From Chitinophaga dinghuensis (GTDB taxonomy: Bacteria > Bacteroidota > Bacteroidia > Chitinophagales > Chitinophagaceae), in assembly GCF_003259435.1 (NCBI RefSeq), contig NZ_QLMA01000008.1, positions 62,001 through 126,000 on the forward strand: a stretch of 64,000 nucleotides of DNA, given 5' to 3'. Positions 1 to 8,385 of the stretch are shown in pieces. A model generated the notes under the pieces. It saw only the letters and a list, made by a program, of their open reading frames with translations. It did no database searches and was not told where the DNA came from. A program made the position numbers and the translations under genes. Every line of letters starts with the position of its first letter. The stretch's first letter is position 1.

Positions 1-277
1 GGATATTATTACGGAACTGTTGGCCGGTTATCAGCTCAAAAGCCCGTATTTGCTGGGCTCCACTCCCCCAGGCCACTGCGGATACGCGTGCAATAATGCC
101 TGCGCCCTGCTCCTCTTTTTCTACCAGGTCGAAATAATGTACTCCCTTTTGCCCATACCAGGCATAGCTGGTCACATCTGCCTTTACCCAGTAGGTTTGC
201 CCTGCGAATGCTTGTTGCAGGGTTTTCCTGATACTGGTAGTCAGGTCAGAAAGACGGATGGCTTGGTGAATACTCAT
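1..277 (-). CDS. xseA: Exodeoxyribonuclease VII large subunit, N-terminal part (partial)
   Basis: The ATG is at 277 and the frame stays open to the window edge, giving 92 residues of the N-terminus. They match the OB-fold (tRNA_anti-like) nucleic-acid-binding domain of XseA: YWVKADV near residue 34, then HYFDLVEK, then a strand ending AVAWGS. XseA is the catalytic large subunit that, with several XseB copies, degrades single-stranded DNA in both directions in the cytoplasm. The catalytic domain lies outside the window. The start is 16 nt after the stop of the pseudouridine synthase on the same strand, so the two are probably co-transcribed. The assignment rests on the OB domain alone. Confidence 0.82.
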   Translation of the reverse strand, partial: MSIHQAIRLSDLTTSIRKTLQQAFAGQTYWVKADVTSYAWYGQKGVHYFDLVEKEEQGAGIIARVSAVAWGSGAQQIRAFELITGQQFRNNI

Positions 278-293
278 AATACGAAGATAGCGC

Positions 294-899
294 TTACTGG
301 TAATCTGTAATACCCAGTTGGGCGAAGAATTCCTCTTCCGGGATTTCCTTTACTGCACCGGATTTCAGGTCTCCCAGTTCCAGCGATTCAATAGAGGTAC
401 GGATCAGGCGCTGGCAGCGGTGATGGATAGCTCCCAGCATTTTACGCACCTGGTGGTATTTCCCTTCTGTTAGCGTGAGTTCCAGCCAGGTATGCGGATT
501 GTTGTTATAATCGCCCGGTCGTTGTTCCAGTCCTTCCGGCTGCGGCACGATCCTTACTTCACAGGGTCTGGTAGTATACACTTCATGTACGCCTACCGGT
601 AAATCAACGCCATCGCGGAGCCGCTGTACCTCTTCTTCTGTGACATAATACTTGGCTTTCACTACATAGGTCCGTTTATGCGGAATGGCGCTTTCAAACA
701 GCAGTTTGGTGACTTTCTTGTTCGTGGTGAGGATTAACAACCCTTCTGATTCATTGTCCAGTCGACCAATGGCATGCGTTCCTTCCGGAAAATCGAAGTC
801 CAGATCCCCAAGCAGGCGCACGTTATGAGGACTGATAAACTGGGAAACCATGTTATAAGGCTTGTGTATAATGAAGTACCGATGACCACTGTTGTTCAT
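294..899 (-). CDS. Pseudouridine synthase, RsuA/RluE/RluF family
   Basis: The product has 201 residues and starts at the ATG at 899. The open frame continues upstream to 1016, but that extension covers the divergent promoter and the start of the next gene. The catalytic motif GRLDNESEGLLILT is present, with the Asp that attacks the target uridine. HRYFIIHKPYNMVSQF is the usual N-terminal strand, and the C-terminus has the LTEGKYHQVRKM segment. The family isomerises single uridines in rRNA. Length and the lack of an N-terminal S4 domain resemble RluE (23S rRNA) more than RsuA or RluB. A TACATTTG -7 element at 908-915 leaves only 8 nt before the ATG, so the leader is very short. Confidence 0.88.
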   Translation of the reverse strand: MNNSGHRYFIIHKPYNMVSQFISPHNVRLLGDLDFDFPEGTHAIGRLDNESEGLLILTTNKKVTKLLFESAIPHKRTYVVKAKYYVTEEEVQRLRDGVDLPVGVHEVYTTRPCEVRIVPQPEGLEQRPGDYNNNPHTWLELTLTEGKYHQVRKMLGAIHHRCQRLIRTSIESLELGDLKSGAVKEIPEEEFFAQLGITDYQ

Positions 900-907
900 A
901 ATAGGCG

Positions 908-915
908 CAAATGTA
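908..915 (-). promoter_or_regulatory. Bacteroidota -7 promoter element of the pseudouridine synthase
   Basis: Read on the minus strand this is TACATTTG, an exact match to TAnnTTTG. It sits 8 nt before the ATG at 899, implying a transcript with almost no 5' leader. No clear -33 TTTG is present at the right distance. Confidence 0.55.
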
Positions 916-937
916 AAGAATTGGGCGCTGAAAAGCC

Positions 938-945
938 TACCTTTG
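938..945 (+). promoter_or_regulatory. Bacteroidota -7 promoter element of the ywbE-like gene
   Basis: TACCTTTG matches TAnnTTTG and lies 18 nt before the ATG at 964. Together with the element at 908-915 it forms a compact divergent promoter region of about 40 nt. Confidence 0.5.
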
Positions 946-963
946 TCGCAGAGAATCAATAAT

Positions 964-1158
964 ATGGACGGACAATACAGAAAAGATGTTTTCCCTGGCC
1001 TGGAAGTGGCCATCATCCTGAAGAAAGATCAACGCAGCGGAAAAAAGACCTACGGCATCGTAAAGGATCTGCTGACTTCTGCTGCCTATCACTCCCGTGG
1101 TATTAAAGTGCGCCTGGAAGATGGCCAGATAGGGCGCGTGGTAGAGATTATAGGATAA
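964..1158 (+). CDS. ywbE: YwbE family protein (DUF2196)
   Basis: This is a 64-residue protein starting MDGQYRKDVFPGLEVAI. The start at 964 is preferred to 892 because it gives the family's normal length and lies downstream of the TACCTTTG element. The segments PGLEVAIILKKDQRSGK and SRGIKVRLEDGQIGRVV are the recognisable core of the small DUF2196/YwbE family, whose biochemical role is not established. It is likely a soluble cytoplasmic all-beta protein. It is transcribed away from the pseudouridine synthase gene. Confidence 0.85.
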   Translation: MDGQYRKDVFPGLEVAIILKKDQRSGKKTYGIVKDLLTSAAYHSRGIKVRLEDGQIGRVVEIIG

Positions 1159-1165
1159 TTGTCAT

Positions 1166-1173
1166 TACATTTG
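1166..1173 (+). promoter_or_regulatory. Probable -7 promoter element of the S24 regulator
   Basis: TACATTTG matches TAnnTTTG 41 nt before the ATG at 1215. No convincing -33 element is seen. Confidence 0.4.
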
Positions 1174-1214
1174 CCCATACCCAACTTACTAACTCAACAG
1201 CTTACTAAAACGAA

Positions 1215-1961
1215 ATGGATCAGTCTTTATTTCACTGGGCAGGAAATCTCAGGTTCTTAAGGAAAAGGAAAAACTTAACGCAGCAACAGTTATCAGATGC
1301 CACCGGTATCAAGAAAGGACGACTGGCAGCACAGGAAAGCGGGAAAACAAAGAATCCTCGCATGGAAGATCAGGTACGGATTTCTACCTATTTCAATATT
1401 ACCATCGATCATCTGATTAAAACATCTCTCTCCGATCTTACTGCCGAGCAACTGTACGAAATGGAAACCACGTCTTCCCTGGATATAACGGGCAGGCATA
1501 TACGTGTGCTTCCTATTACTGTGAATACGGACAATGAGGAGAATATGGAGTTTGTTCCGGTGAAAGCCCAGGCCGGCTATCGCCGCGGTTTCAATGATCC
1601 TGAATTTATTGCTAATCTGCCTAAATTCACGTTACCAGGACTTCCACGCGAAAAAACCATTCGTATGTTTCCGGTGAGCGGTGACAGTATGTTACCTATT
1701 CCCGATGGCAGTCACGTTATTGCGCAATATGTGGACGACTGGAGTCTGATTAAACAGGATATGCCATGTGTTGTGATTTTGAAAGAGGAAGATGATATTC
1801 TCTTCAAGATGGTGGACAACACTATGAAACACGACGGTACACTGCGTCTGCACTCCCTTAATCCGGCGTTTAAGCCTTTCCGGGTGAATGCGAACGAAGT
1901 GTTGGAAATCTGGAAATTTATCGGCTATGTGAGCCGTGAAATGCCTGCTATTGCCAGCTAA
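1215..1961 (+). CDS. XRE/S24-type transcriptional repressor (LexA/CI-like)
   Basis: The protein has 248 residues. A Cro/CI-type helix-turn-helix spans roughly residues 12-68 (LTQQQLSDATGIKKGRLA). The C-terminal half is an S24 peptidase-like domain. GDSM places the presumed catalytic Ser at 158, ILFKMV places the partner Lys at 198, and the Ala-Gly at 120-121 (KAQAGY) sits where self-cleaving members are cut. Such proteins repress target promoters and inactivate themselves on DNA damage or stress. No phage genes are nearby, so it is more likely a stand-alone chromosomal stress regulator than a prophage repressor. Its targets are unknown. Confidence 0.85.
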   Translation: MDQSLFHWAGNLRFLRKRKNLTQQQLSDATGIKKGRLAAQESGKTKNPRMEDQVRISTYFNITIDHLIKTSLSDLTAEQLYEMETTSSLDITGRHIRVLPITVNTDNEENMEFVPVKAQAGYRRGFNDPEFIANLPKFTLPGLPREKTIRMFPVSGDSMLPIPDGSHVIAQYVDDWSLIKQDMPCVVILKEEDDILFKMVDNTMKHDGTLRLHSLNPAFKPFRVNANEVLEIWKFIGYVSREMPAIAS

Positions 1962-2462
1962 TCAGCGATTGACCAATACCAGCTGTCCCAGGTGGTAAGA
2001 TATATGCGTCAATCTCGACAGCAAGACATTATACCGGTTACGGTGCGGCTCTTTTTCGAATTCTTCCTGTGTAACCATGGTATGTTTTTGCAGCCATGCA
2101 GCAGGCGGCAACGTGCGGAAATGCTGTAATACCGTAGCATTTACATCCTTCCAACAAGCTCTCAGTTTGGCGGGAGCAGGCAGTTCTTTCTCCGGATCAT
2201 CCGGATGGGTGATGAAATAGGCATCCAGTTCCGGATACATGCGTTCTCCCAGCCCCAGTAATGGCAACAGCATATCATGTACTGCCGTTATATGTCCGAG
2301 GATGTAAATAACGCGGTTCCGCTGAGGCGCTACCTGCAAATACAATTCTTCATCTGTGAAGCTGTCGAAAGTCATGGTCATCCGTTTTACCTGGCTTTCC
2401 CAATTGAACAGGGTTAGATCGAGGAATGCTGTAGTTTCCATAGTTAGTAAGTTCTGATCCAT
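1962..2462 (-). CDS. DinB superfamily protein (YfiT-like four-helix bundle)
   Basis: The protein has 166 residues. It matches the DinB/YfiT metal-binding four-helix bundle: a helix with ILGHITAVHDMLL, and a C-terminal helix with LTHISYHLGQLVLV supplying further histidines. These are usually thiol-dependent or uncharacterised metal enzymes and are not DNA polymerase IV. Its start overlaps the 3' end of the upstream hydrolase gene by 19 nt, so the two form an operon. A second in-frame ATG at 2441 (METTAFLD) would remove the overlap, and I cannot decide between them. The substrate is unknown. Confidence 0.75.
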   Translation of the reverse strand: MDQNLLTMETTAFLDLTLFNWESQVKRMTMTFDSFTDEELYLQVAPQRNRVIYILGHITAVHDMLLPLLGLGERMYPELDAYFITHPDDPEKELPAPAKLRACWKDVNATVLQHFRTLPPAAWLQKHTMVTQEEFEKEPHRNRYNVLLSRLTHISYHLGQLVLVNR

Positions 2463-3226
2463 TGGAGTACATAGGCCGCATCTTCTTCCCAGGTAGGCTG
2501 TCCCAATACAAAATGATTGCGGCCGGGAGCCTCCCTGAATTGCGTCACATACCCGTTTTGTCTATATTTTTTGTAGTTAGAAAATACCAAAGAAGCTGGT
2601 GTGACACGATCTTCACTGCCTGCCATCAGCAGTAGTGGCACATGTGGCCGGGAGAAATCAATCCTGGCCATACTACCGGACCCATCTCTTAAAATCCGCA
2701 ATGATTCTGGTACTGCATATTTTTCGTAGGTCCATAACTGTTCACTTTCTTCCATCCCGTTAGTAATAGTACGTTGCCATTCGGGGAAGGTCATGAGATA
2801 AGGATTCTGGGGAGACATGTAGTACTCCAGTGGCCTGTATCTCGCATTCAGTAGCATTGATTTCAGCGTATACACACCGGGAGGCGGTGTGGGGTGAATG
2901 GCGATGCCAGCGGCGCCCACATTTTTCTGCAATAATAGTTGTGTTACAAGCCCTCCTATGGAATGTCCCATGATTACTGGTATCTCAGGCAATACGCTGG
3001 CGATATCGCTGTAATACTGTACCAGATCCTGGAGTTGGAGCGAAGCGATCAGATGATCCGGATGACGCCTCCTCAGATCCACTGCGGGCGCAGTTTTATG
3101 AGGCCATGGCGGCGCTACCACTTTGTAACCGTGGTTTTCGAAATACTGTTTCCAGTTATCCCACATGGCAGCACAAACGAAAGCGCCGTGTATCATCAGG
3201 ATGGTGCGGGTATTCACTTCTCGCAT
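2444..3226 (-). CDS. Alpha/beta hydrolase
   Basis: This is a 260-residue alpha/beta-hydrolase without a signal peptide, so cytoplasmic. LMIHGAF forms the oxyanion-hole loop. The nucleophile elbow GHSIGG places the Ser at 89, GSEDRVTP the Asp at 206, and GRNHF the His at 238. The full triad is therefore present. It is the first gene of a two-gene operon with the DinB-like protein. The minus-strand upstream region has CTTTG, an 18-nt gap and TAAAATTG, one base off the Bacteroidota promoter. The substrate cannot be inferred. Confidence 0.85.
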   Translation of the reverse strand: MREVNTRTILMIHGAFVCAAMWDNWKQYFENHGYKVVAPPWPHKTAPAVDLRRRHPDHLIASLQLQDLVQYYSDIASVLPEIPVIMGHSIGGLVTQLLLQKNVGAAGIAIHPTPPPGVYTLKSMLLNARYRPLEYYMSPQNPYLMTFPEWQRTITNGMEESEQLWTYEKYAVPESLRILRDGSGSMARIDFSRPHVPLLLMAGSEDRVTPASLVFSNYKKYRQNGYVTQFREAPGRNHFVLGQPTWEEDAAYVLQWIRTY

Positions 3227-3356
3227 ACAATCAATTTTAGATTGGTATTGTATGCTTCAAAGTTCAATTACTACCAGCAACCTAAAAATGATAATAGGCA
3301 AAAAAGCAGGTTGACATTTATCAAGCTATGCGTTGATTTTTATCAAGGGGGAGATG

Positions 3357-3944
3357 TCAGTCGCCACGTAGGAAAGCCTGTTTTCTAATACGGCTAAGGG
3401 TTTCAGGGGATATACCCAGATAGGAGGCGATCATATTTTGTGGAAAGCGCTGGATGAATGCGGGTTGAGATTTCATCATTTCCAGGTACCTTTCTTCTGC
3501 AGTGAGGGTAATAGCGGCGTGTATGCGTTTCTGTGAGGCCACCGCATGTCGTTTATCCATTTCGGCAGTGAGGATGCGCATAGCAGGAATTTCGCTGCGC
3601 AGGCGCCACCAATCTTCATATCCGATCTGAATTAGTTCTGTATCTTCCCAGGCATCTATATTATACCTGGAAGGCGATCCCAGTTCAAAACTTTCTCTGT
3701 CGGACATCCACCAGTTTTCAATACCAAACTGCACCGTATGCTCCCCTCCTTTATCATCCACAGAATACTGGCGCATCGCGCCTTTCGTAATGAGGGAAAG
3801 ATGCCTGCAGACGTCTCCTTCCTGAAGAAGATATTGGCGTTTGCGCAATTTCTTTGGACGAAATGCCTGTTGCAGCAGGTCTTTTTCCTGTGAAGAGACG
3901 GGATGTTCAGTGTAGTTGCGAATGTAATCAATAAATTTATCCAT
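3357..3944 (-). CDS. Crp/Fnr family transcriptional regulator
   Basis: The protein has 195 residues. An N-terminal cyclic-nucleotide-binding-type beta-roll spans residues 25-115 (KRQYLLQEGDVCRHLSLITK). A long dimerisation helix follows, then a short C-terminal helix-turn-helix at about 170-188 (MIASYLGISPETLSRIRKQ). This is the common Bacteroidota subtype with a reduced DNA-binding domain. The phosphate-binding Arg-Ser of true CRP is not evident, so cAMP binding is doubtful. It stands alone between the hydrolase and the 2H phosphoesterase, all on the minus strand. Confidence 0.85.
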   Translation of the reverse strand: MDKFIDYIRNYTEHPVSSQEKDLLQQAFRPKKLRKRQYLLQEGDVCRHLSLITKGAMRQYSVDDKGGEHTVQFGIENWWMSDRESFELGSPSRYNIDAWEDTELIQIGYEDWWRLRSEIPAMRILTAEMDKRHAVASQKRIHAAITLTAEERYLEMMKSQPAFIQRFPQNMIASYLGISPETLSRIRKQAFLRGD

Positions 3945-4021
3945 AAAGGGGGCCGATCATGACAATAACCTAAGATAAGCAATATTTTAAGGCCAATTGC
4001 GAAAGACGGGACAACATCTAT

Positions 4022-4513
4022 TTAAACCACCCCAAAGGGGTAGTAAGTCAGCGGTTTCCAGGGCCCCTTCAGGTAACGCCAGGTATGTAACCCCAACGCC
4101 TGTACGGTAAATGGGGTAAATGATTCCATCAGGGACTCATATAACAAGGCAGCCTTATGTGCAGTAACTTTATTCTGAATGGTAATATGTGGATGTAATG
4201 GCTGCTTATCCTGCCTGATCAGCCAGGGTTCCCAGCGTTGCTGCATATCAGTATGCATGGCTGTCAGTTCCGTGGATTGCAGGGTATACGCTACTCCCTG
4301 CCCGAAGTGAAACAGGCCGGTTACCTGTAGCTCCATAGGGGTGCGCATCGCAAAGTTTTGCAAATCAATATCAATAACAGGAATCGTATCGGGGAGTTTA
4401 TAGAATAATGTGAGATGCGCATCCAGGTAATTGGCATGCGCCGGAAAATGAGCAGCGCGCAATGCGTTGAAATATTGTTGTGCAGCCGCGTCTAATTGTA
4501 AAGTTATAATCAT
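4022..4513 (-). CDS. 2'-5' RNA ligase-like 2H phosphoesterase
   Basis: The protein has 163 residues from the ATG at 4513; the open frame extends four codons further to a TTG at 4525. Two HxT motifs, H33-x-T35 in AHLTLFY and H109-x-T111 in HPHITIQNK, are about 75 residues apart, the defining signature of the 2H phosphoesterase fold. Family members open or close 2',5' or 2',3'-cyclic phosphodiesters in RNA or nucleotides. The natural substrate is unknown. It is divergent from the 4575 gene, with the promoters close together. Confidence 0.75.
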   Translation of the reverse strand: MIITLQLDAAAQQYFNALRAAHFPAHANYLDAHLTLFYKLPDTIPVIDIDLQNFAMRTPMELQVTGLFHFGQGVAYTLQSTELTAMHTDMQQRWEPWLIRQDKQPLHPHITIQNKVTAHKAALLYESLMESFTPFTVQALGLHTWRYLKGPWKPLTYYPFGVV

Positions 4514-4549
4514 ATTCCACTGCAATATAAATTTAATGGCTTGTTATTT

Positions 4550-4557
4550 ATATTTGC
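4550..4557 (+). promoter_or_regulatory. Bacteroidota -7 promoter element
   Basis: TATATTTG is an exact TAnnTTTG match 17 nt before the GTG at 4575. It argues against start codons further upstream in that frame. Confidence 0.5.
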
Positions 4558-4574
4558 AGCAAAGGTATAACCCC

Positions 4575-4976
4575 GTGATTGAAGAAACAGATATACGAAC
4601 AGGCAACCTGGTGGCATATTACGACCGTAATATGCAAGAAACGATCTTCACTGTGGAAGGCGTATGGCAGGGCTATATCTATAATACAGGTCTTCCGCTC
4701 AGCAAAATTCCCTGTCAGAAAGCGAACCCAATTACACTGGATATTAACTGGCTGGAGAGTTTCGGTTTCATAGCCGGCGATCCTGCCCATAATGAAGATC
4801 CTGCTATCTATTCTTTGAAGTATAACAGACTAAACAGTATCCATATATGCGTCAGAAATGAGTGCTTTCAGCCGATGGCAGAAAGCCCTTCAGGAATGAT
4901 TCCATATGGCCGTCCACTGGTCCATGTACATCAGCTACAGAACTTTTTCCATGCCCTCACCCGCGAGGATTTATAA
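4575..4976 (+). CDS. Hypothetical protein with 'RTGNLV' N-terminus
   Basis: I take GTG 4575 as the start, giving 133 residues. It follows a TATATTTG element and places the DIRTGNLV motif right at the N-terminus. Many small Bacteroidota proteins of unknown function open with a similar (I/L)RxGN strand and carry an 'LTxxWLxxFGF' segment. Here that segment is DINWLESFGF. The protein ends HVHQLQNFFHALT, which also fits that group. No signal peptide or catalytic motif is visible, and the function is unknown. An open frame upstream to 4467 is ignored because it would overlap the promoter. Confidence 0.6.
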   Translation: MIEETDIRTGNLVAYYDRNMQETIFTVEGVWQGYIYNTGLPLSKIPCQKANPITLDINWLESFGFIAGDPAHNEDPAIYSLKYNRLNSIHICVRNECFQPMAESPSGMIPYGRPLVHVHQLQNFFHALTREDL

Positions 4977-5035
4977 TGTCTTATTTGCCCCTCTTTTTGT
5001 CTGATTTCACCTCCTTACTGCAATAAAATTGCAGT

Positions 5036-5043
5036 TATCTTTG
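5036..5043 (+). promoter_or_regulatory. Probable -7 promoter element of the VOC gene
   Basis: TATCTTTG matches TAnnTTTG 33 nt upstream of the ATG at 5077. Confidence 0.45.
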
Positions 5044-5076
5044 TGTTGTAATTATCCACCATAAAAACAAAATCAT

Positions 5077-5496
5077 ATGGCAAGCGTAAATCCTTATCTG
5101 AACTACAAGGGCAATTGTGAAGAGGCATTCAACCACTATAAAAAAGTATTCGGCGGCGAATTTGCCTTCCTCTCCCGCTTCAGTGAAATGCCTCCTGACC
5201 ATCCCTGCGATCCAGATGAGAAAGATAAAATTATGCACGTATCTCTGCCAATCGGCAATACCATCCTGATGGGTAGCGACATTCCAAAGAAATTTGATAA
5301 CACTACTTTCGGCAATAACTTCGCAGTAACAGTAGCGCCGGAAACGAAAGAGGAAGCTACCCAAATCTTCAATGGACTCGCAGAAGGTGGCAATGTAACT
5401 ATGCCACTCGGGCCTACTTTCTGGGCAGAAGCATTCGGTATGCTGGTCGATAAATTCGGTGTCAGCTGGATGGTGAATTTACCGATGAAACAATAA
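5077..5496 (+). CDS. VOC family protein (PhnB/glyoxalase-like)
   Basis: The protein has 139 residues. It opens ASVNPYLNYKGNCEEAFNHY and contains the paired beta-alpha-beta-beta-beta modules of the vicinal oxygen chelate fold in the PhnB-like subgroup. KIMHVSLPIGNTILMGSD in the middle and FGVSWMVNLP at the end are typical. Members bind a metal or small molecule, but the activity of this subgroup is mostly unproven, and the usual His/Glu metal set is incomplete. It is cytoplasmic and monocistronic, ending at a strong bidirectional terminator. Confidence 0.82.
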   Translation: MASVNPYLNYKGNCEEAFNHYKKVFGGEFAFLSRFSEMPPDHPCDPDEKDKIMHVSLPIGNTILMGSDIPKKFDNTTFGNNFAVTVAPETKEEATQIFNGLAEGGNVTMPLGPTFWAEAFGMLVDKFGVSWMVNLPMKQ

Positions 5497-5520
5497 CTAC
5501 TAATAGTATTGGTAATAAAA

Positions 5521-5550
5521 AAGTCTGCACTATCGATGAAGTGCAGACTT
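5521..5550. terminator. Bidirectional intrinsic terminator
   Basis: A perfect 11-bp stem (AAGTCTGCACT with its complement) encloses an 8-nt loop. It is flanked by an A-run on the left and a T-run on the right, so it serves both the VOC gene and the convergent gene at 5573. Confidence 0.88.
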
Positions 5551-5572
5551 TTTTATTTCATGCGGTCAGCGA

Positions 5573-6073
5573 TTAGCCCCCATGTTTGGGCTGAAACGTA
5601 TCGCGATTTTTCTCCAACTCGCCAATAAAGGGTATCGAATTTAGGATAGAAGTTTTTATCGCATTCTGGAAATATAATTCAAGCTGTATGAATTTAGCAG
5701 CACTCTTCCCGCCTAATATCTTCGAGAATTTCTTAAAGTACCGCTGATAGAACCTATCATACTCCACATCATTTGCCAGCGTTCTCTTTGCCAGAGAAGT
5801 AGCTGATTCATCATCCATTGTGGCATACAGGCGGGTGTAATCCTGTAGAATATCCAACCGCTCTCTGCTCAGCGACTTCCGGTTATCTTCATACTGATCA
5901 TACAACGACCAGAAAGGATCATTCGTATTGTTTCTAAAATCCATGTATTCCGCCACAATCGCTCTCTTCTCTTTACCGAAAATACGGTGAATCGTTTTCA
6001 GATCATCATCACTAACCTGCGCATATACCGTATGTACCAGGCATATCAGCAACAGGGGTAAAATATATCTCAT
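5573..6073 (-). CDS. Secreted hypothetical protein, helical
   Basis: The protein has 166 residues with a clear signal peptide (cleavage after VYAQ, about residue 19). The mature part is charged and predicted to be almost all helix, rich in Asp/Glu/Lys/Arg and Tyr, with no cysteine. This composition recalls periplasmic Spy/CpxP-like or sensor-limb proteins, but I recognise no family motif. It ends at the shared terminator with the VOC gene and diverges from the outer-membrane-type protein at 6222. Function unknown. Confidence 0.65.
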   Translation of the reverse strand: MRYILPLLLICLVHTVYAQVSDDDLKTIHRIFGKEKRAIVAEYMDFRNNTNDPFWSLYDQYEDNRKSLSRERLDILQDYTRLYATMDDESATSLAKRTLANDVEYDRFYQRYFKKFSKILGGKSAAKFIQLELYFQNAIKTSILNSIPFIGELEKNRDTFQPKHGG

Positions 6074-6221
6074 ATCAAGGATTTTGCAGGGTCAGATTTT
6101 GTAGGAATTTAACACGCATTCTTTACAATTGTTTAAATCACGCTTTTCAAAAAATAATTTACAGCGGCGTAGGGGTACCAGGGATGGGTTCGTGTCAATC
6201 TCTAAATCTACAACGTTAGAC

Positions 6222-7151
6222 ATGATTAAGAAACTCCCTTTGTTGCTTTTATTAGGCGCTGCCAATCAGGCTGTAGCTCAGCTGGGCGCCACTTCTCTCA
6301 ACGGACCAGGCATTGGTATCAGTGCAGATTATTTGCCAGCTTCACATTATATCCGACCAGAAGACAGTGTAAAAACGTCATCTACTACCAGTCAGCGCCG
6401 TTATAACTTCGGCGCCGCCTTTATGCTGGCCAGCCGAATTGATACGGCTACCGGCAAAATGCGCTCCTGGAGCATGGGCGTAACCGGCAGCTATACCACG
6501 CTCGACAATAAAGACTATACTAAAACTATATTTCCAAAAGAATTACTGGAAACGACTATCGCATTGAAATATATGCGTAGCATGCGTAACAGATGGAGTA
6601 TGATGGCCATAGCAGCCGCTTCGCTGGGTACAGATATGGAAGAAATTACCAGCAAAGACATCTTCTTACAAGGTGGCGTAATCTTCATCAAACAACATAA
6701 CCGTCATTTTGCTTATGGCCTCGGAGGTGTGCTCACCAACGCTTTCGGTACTCCGATGATCATGCCTGCTTTCTTCTGCCAATGGAAAACTGACGGCAAG
6801 TTTAGCATAGATGTTAACTTCCCGGAAAAAATATCCGTGTCTACCAACCTCAATAAATACACGGATTTAGCACTCGCTATTCGTATGCGGGGATCTGCTT
6901 ATGATGTTACCAACTCACCGAACGACAAACGCCTGATGGGTTATTCTGAAATCACAGCAGGACTGGAAAACACCTGGCATCTGGGAAAGCATGCTGATTT
7001 TGTAATCGCCGGTGGTAGTACATTGGCGGCAGGCGTTACGTTCTCTGATAAAAAATTATCAGATATCTTCAGTGAAAAACCTAATCACCGACTGGCTACC
7101 AATTACTATCTCAGTACTGGTCTCAGATGGAATTTTACGGCAAGAAAATAA
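6222..7151 (+). CDS. Outer-membrane beta-barrel protein (DUF6268-like)
   Basis: The start is placed at ATG 6222 (MIKKLPLLLLLGAANQAVAQ), which gives a normal signal peptide and 309 residues. The frame is open from 6129 but has no signal there. The mature protein alternates hydrophobic and polar residues with aromatic girdles (RRYNFGAAFMLASRI, GLRWNFTARK at the end), as in an outer-membrane barrel of about 12 strands. It resembles the DUF6268 group of putative Bacteroidota barrels, but that match is from memory. The role is unknown. It converges on the MacB-type permease gene. Confidence 0.6.
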   Translation: MIKKLPLLLLLGAANQAVAQLGATSLNGPGIGISADYLPASHYIRPEDSVKTSSTTSQRRYNFGAAFMLASRIDTATGKMRSWSMGVTGSYTTLDNKDYTKTIFPKELLETTIALKYMRSMRNRWSMMAIAAASLGTDMEEITSKDIFLQGGVIFIKQHNRHFAYGLGGVLTNAFGTPMIMPAFFCQWKTDGKFSIDVNFPEKISVSTNLNKYTDLALAIRMRGSAYDVTNSPNDKRLMGYSEITAGLENTWHLGKHADFVIAGGSTLAAGVTFSDKKLSDIFSEKPNHRLATNYYLSTGLRWNFTARK

Positions 7152-7154
7152 CCG

Positions 7155-8375
7155 CTATTCATAGCGCAACGCCTCTATAGGATCAAGTCTGCTGGCCTTT
7201 AATGCCGGATAGTATCCAAAGAAAACGCCGGTAAGCGCACAAACCATAAAGGATAGAATTATAGAACTGCGGGATACTAAAGTCGGCCATCCTAACGTCA
7301 AAGTGATGATAGTAGACGCTGAAACACCCAGGATGACGCCAATTACGCCGCCTGTAATGCTGATAATAATGGCTTCTACGAGGAATTGCAGCAGGATATC
7401 GATGCCTCTTGCACCGATGGACATGCGCAAACCTATTTCCCTCGTACGTTCTGTAACAGAAACGTACATGATATTCATAATACCGATACCTCCGATGATG
7501 AGGGAGATCCCGGCTATGGCTGTCAGTAATATAGTGAGTAAACTGGTGGTGGAACTGAGTGTTTTAATCAGTTCTGCCATCGTTCTCACAGTGAAGTTAT
7601 TATCATCTCCCTGGCGTAGGCGATGCGTTTCCCGTAAGATACTTGTCACCTGATCTACGGCAGCATCAGATTGTTCTTCGCTAACAGCGGAAGCAATGAT
7701 ATTCTGGAGATAAATCGTGGCCAACATACGTTTCTGAATAGTAGTATACGGCGCCACAATAATATCATCCTGATCCTGACCGAAGGAGCTCACTCCTTTG
7801 GGAACAAGGGTACCAATCACCTGTAGCGGAATGGTATTAAAACGAATAACTTTTCCGATAGGACTTTCTCCACTGGGGAACAAATTATCTACCACTGTTT
7901 TTCCCAGCAGGCAAACTTTCGCGGCAGAGGCCACATCTGATTCAGAATAGGCGATACCATCTGCCACACTCAGTTTTCGTATATCGAAGTAGTCTGTATT
8001 TCCGCCCTGCAACGTGGTCGGCCAGTTGAACGGGCCAAAAATGGCCTGTCCTTTTATGGAAGACACAGGCGATACCGCGGTGAGTAGTGTCGCCTGTTTT
8101 TGTAAAGCAATAACATCCGGTAAGGTGAGGGTTTGAATGGTGGAAGCGTCCATTCTTGCGCCACCTGCCACATTACTACTGGGTAGAATGGTCACCATAT
8201 TGGAACCCATATTACCGAGTTGTGTCTGAATACTTTCCTTGGAGCCCTGCCCTATGGCCACCATGGCTATCACGGCGGCCACGCCGATGATAATCCCGAG
8301 CATGGTCAGGAAGGCGCGCAGTTTATTGCGTTGAAGCGCCAGCAGCGCCAGTCGTATCAGGTTGAATATACTCAT
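7155..8375 (-). CDS. MacB-type ABC transporter permease
   Basis: The protein has 406 residues. The first transmembrane helix follows FLTMLGIIIGVAAVIAMVAI. A large periplasmic MacB_PCD domain follows (about 50-240). The C-terminal FtsX domain has three more helices and the usual FtsX signature ERTREIGLRMSIGA. In this type IV ABC family, ATP-driven movement of the periplasmic domain pushes substrate into a TolC channel. Here the permease is separate from the ATPase, unlike E. coli MacB, where they are fused. It is the last gene of a four-gene operon, 10 nt after the ATPase gene. Possible substrates are peptides, macrolides, lipoproteins or siderophores. Confidence 0.93.
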   Translation of the reverse strand: MSIFNLIRLALLALQRNKLRAFLTMLGIIIGVAAVIAMVAIGQGSKESIQTQLGNMGSNMVTILPSSNVAGGARMDASTIQTLTLPDVIALQKQATLLTAVSPVSSIKGQAIFGPFNWPTTLQGGNTDYFDIRKLSVADGIAYSESDVASAAKVCLLGKTVVDNLFPSGESPIGKVIRFNTIPLQVIGTLVPKGVSSFGQDQDDIIVAPYTTIQKRMLATIYLQNIIASAVSEEQSDAAVDQVTSILRETHRLRQGDDNNFTVRTMAELIKTLSSTTSLLTILLTAIAGISLIIGGIGIMNIMYVSVTERTREIGLRMSIGARGIDILLQFLVEAIIISITGGVIGVILGVSASTIITLTLGWPTLVSRSSIILSFMVCALTGVFFGYYPALKASRLDPIEALRYE

Positions 8376-8385
8376 GTTTCATGCA

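Noticed and set aside
20..310. Plus-strand 96-residue open frame at the left edge
   Set aside because: It lies opposite the start of xseA, whose OB-fold sequence is recognisable on the minus strand; the plus frame has no family resemblance.
1962..2462. DinB as DNA polymerase IV
   Set aside because: The name refers to a different protein; here the sequence is the YfiT-like metal-binding helix bundle.
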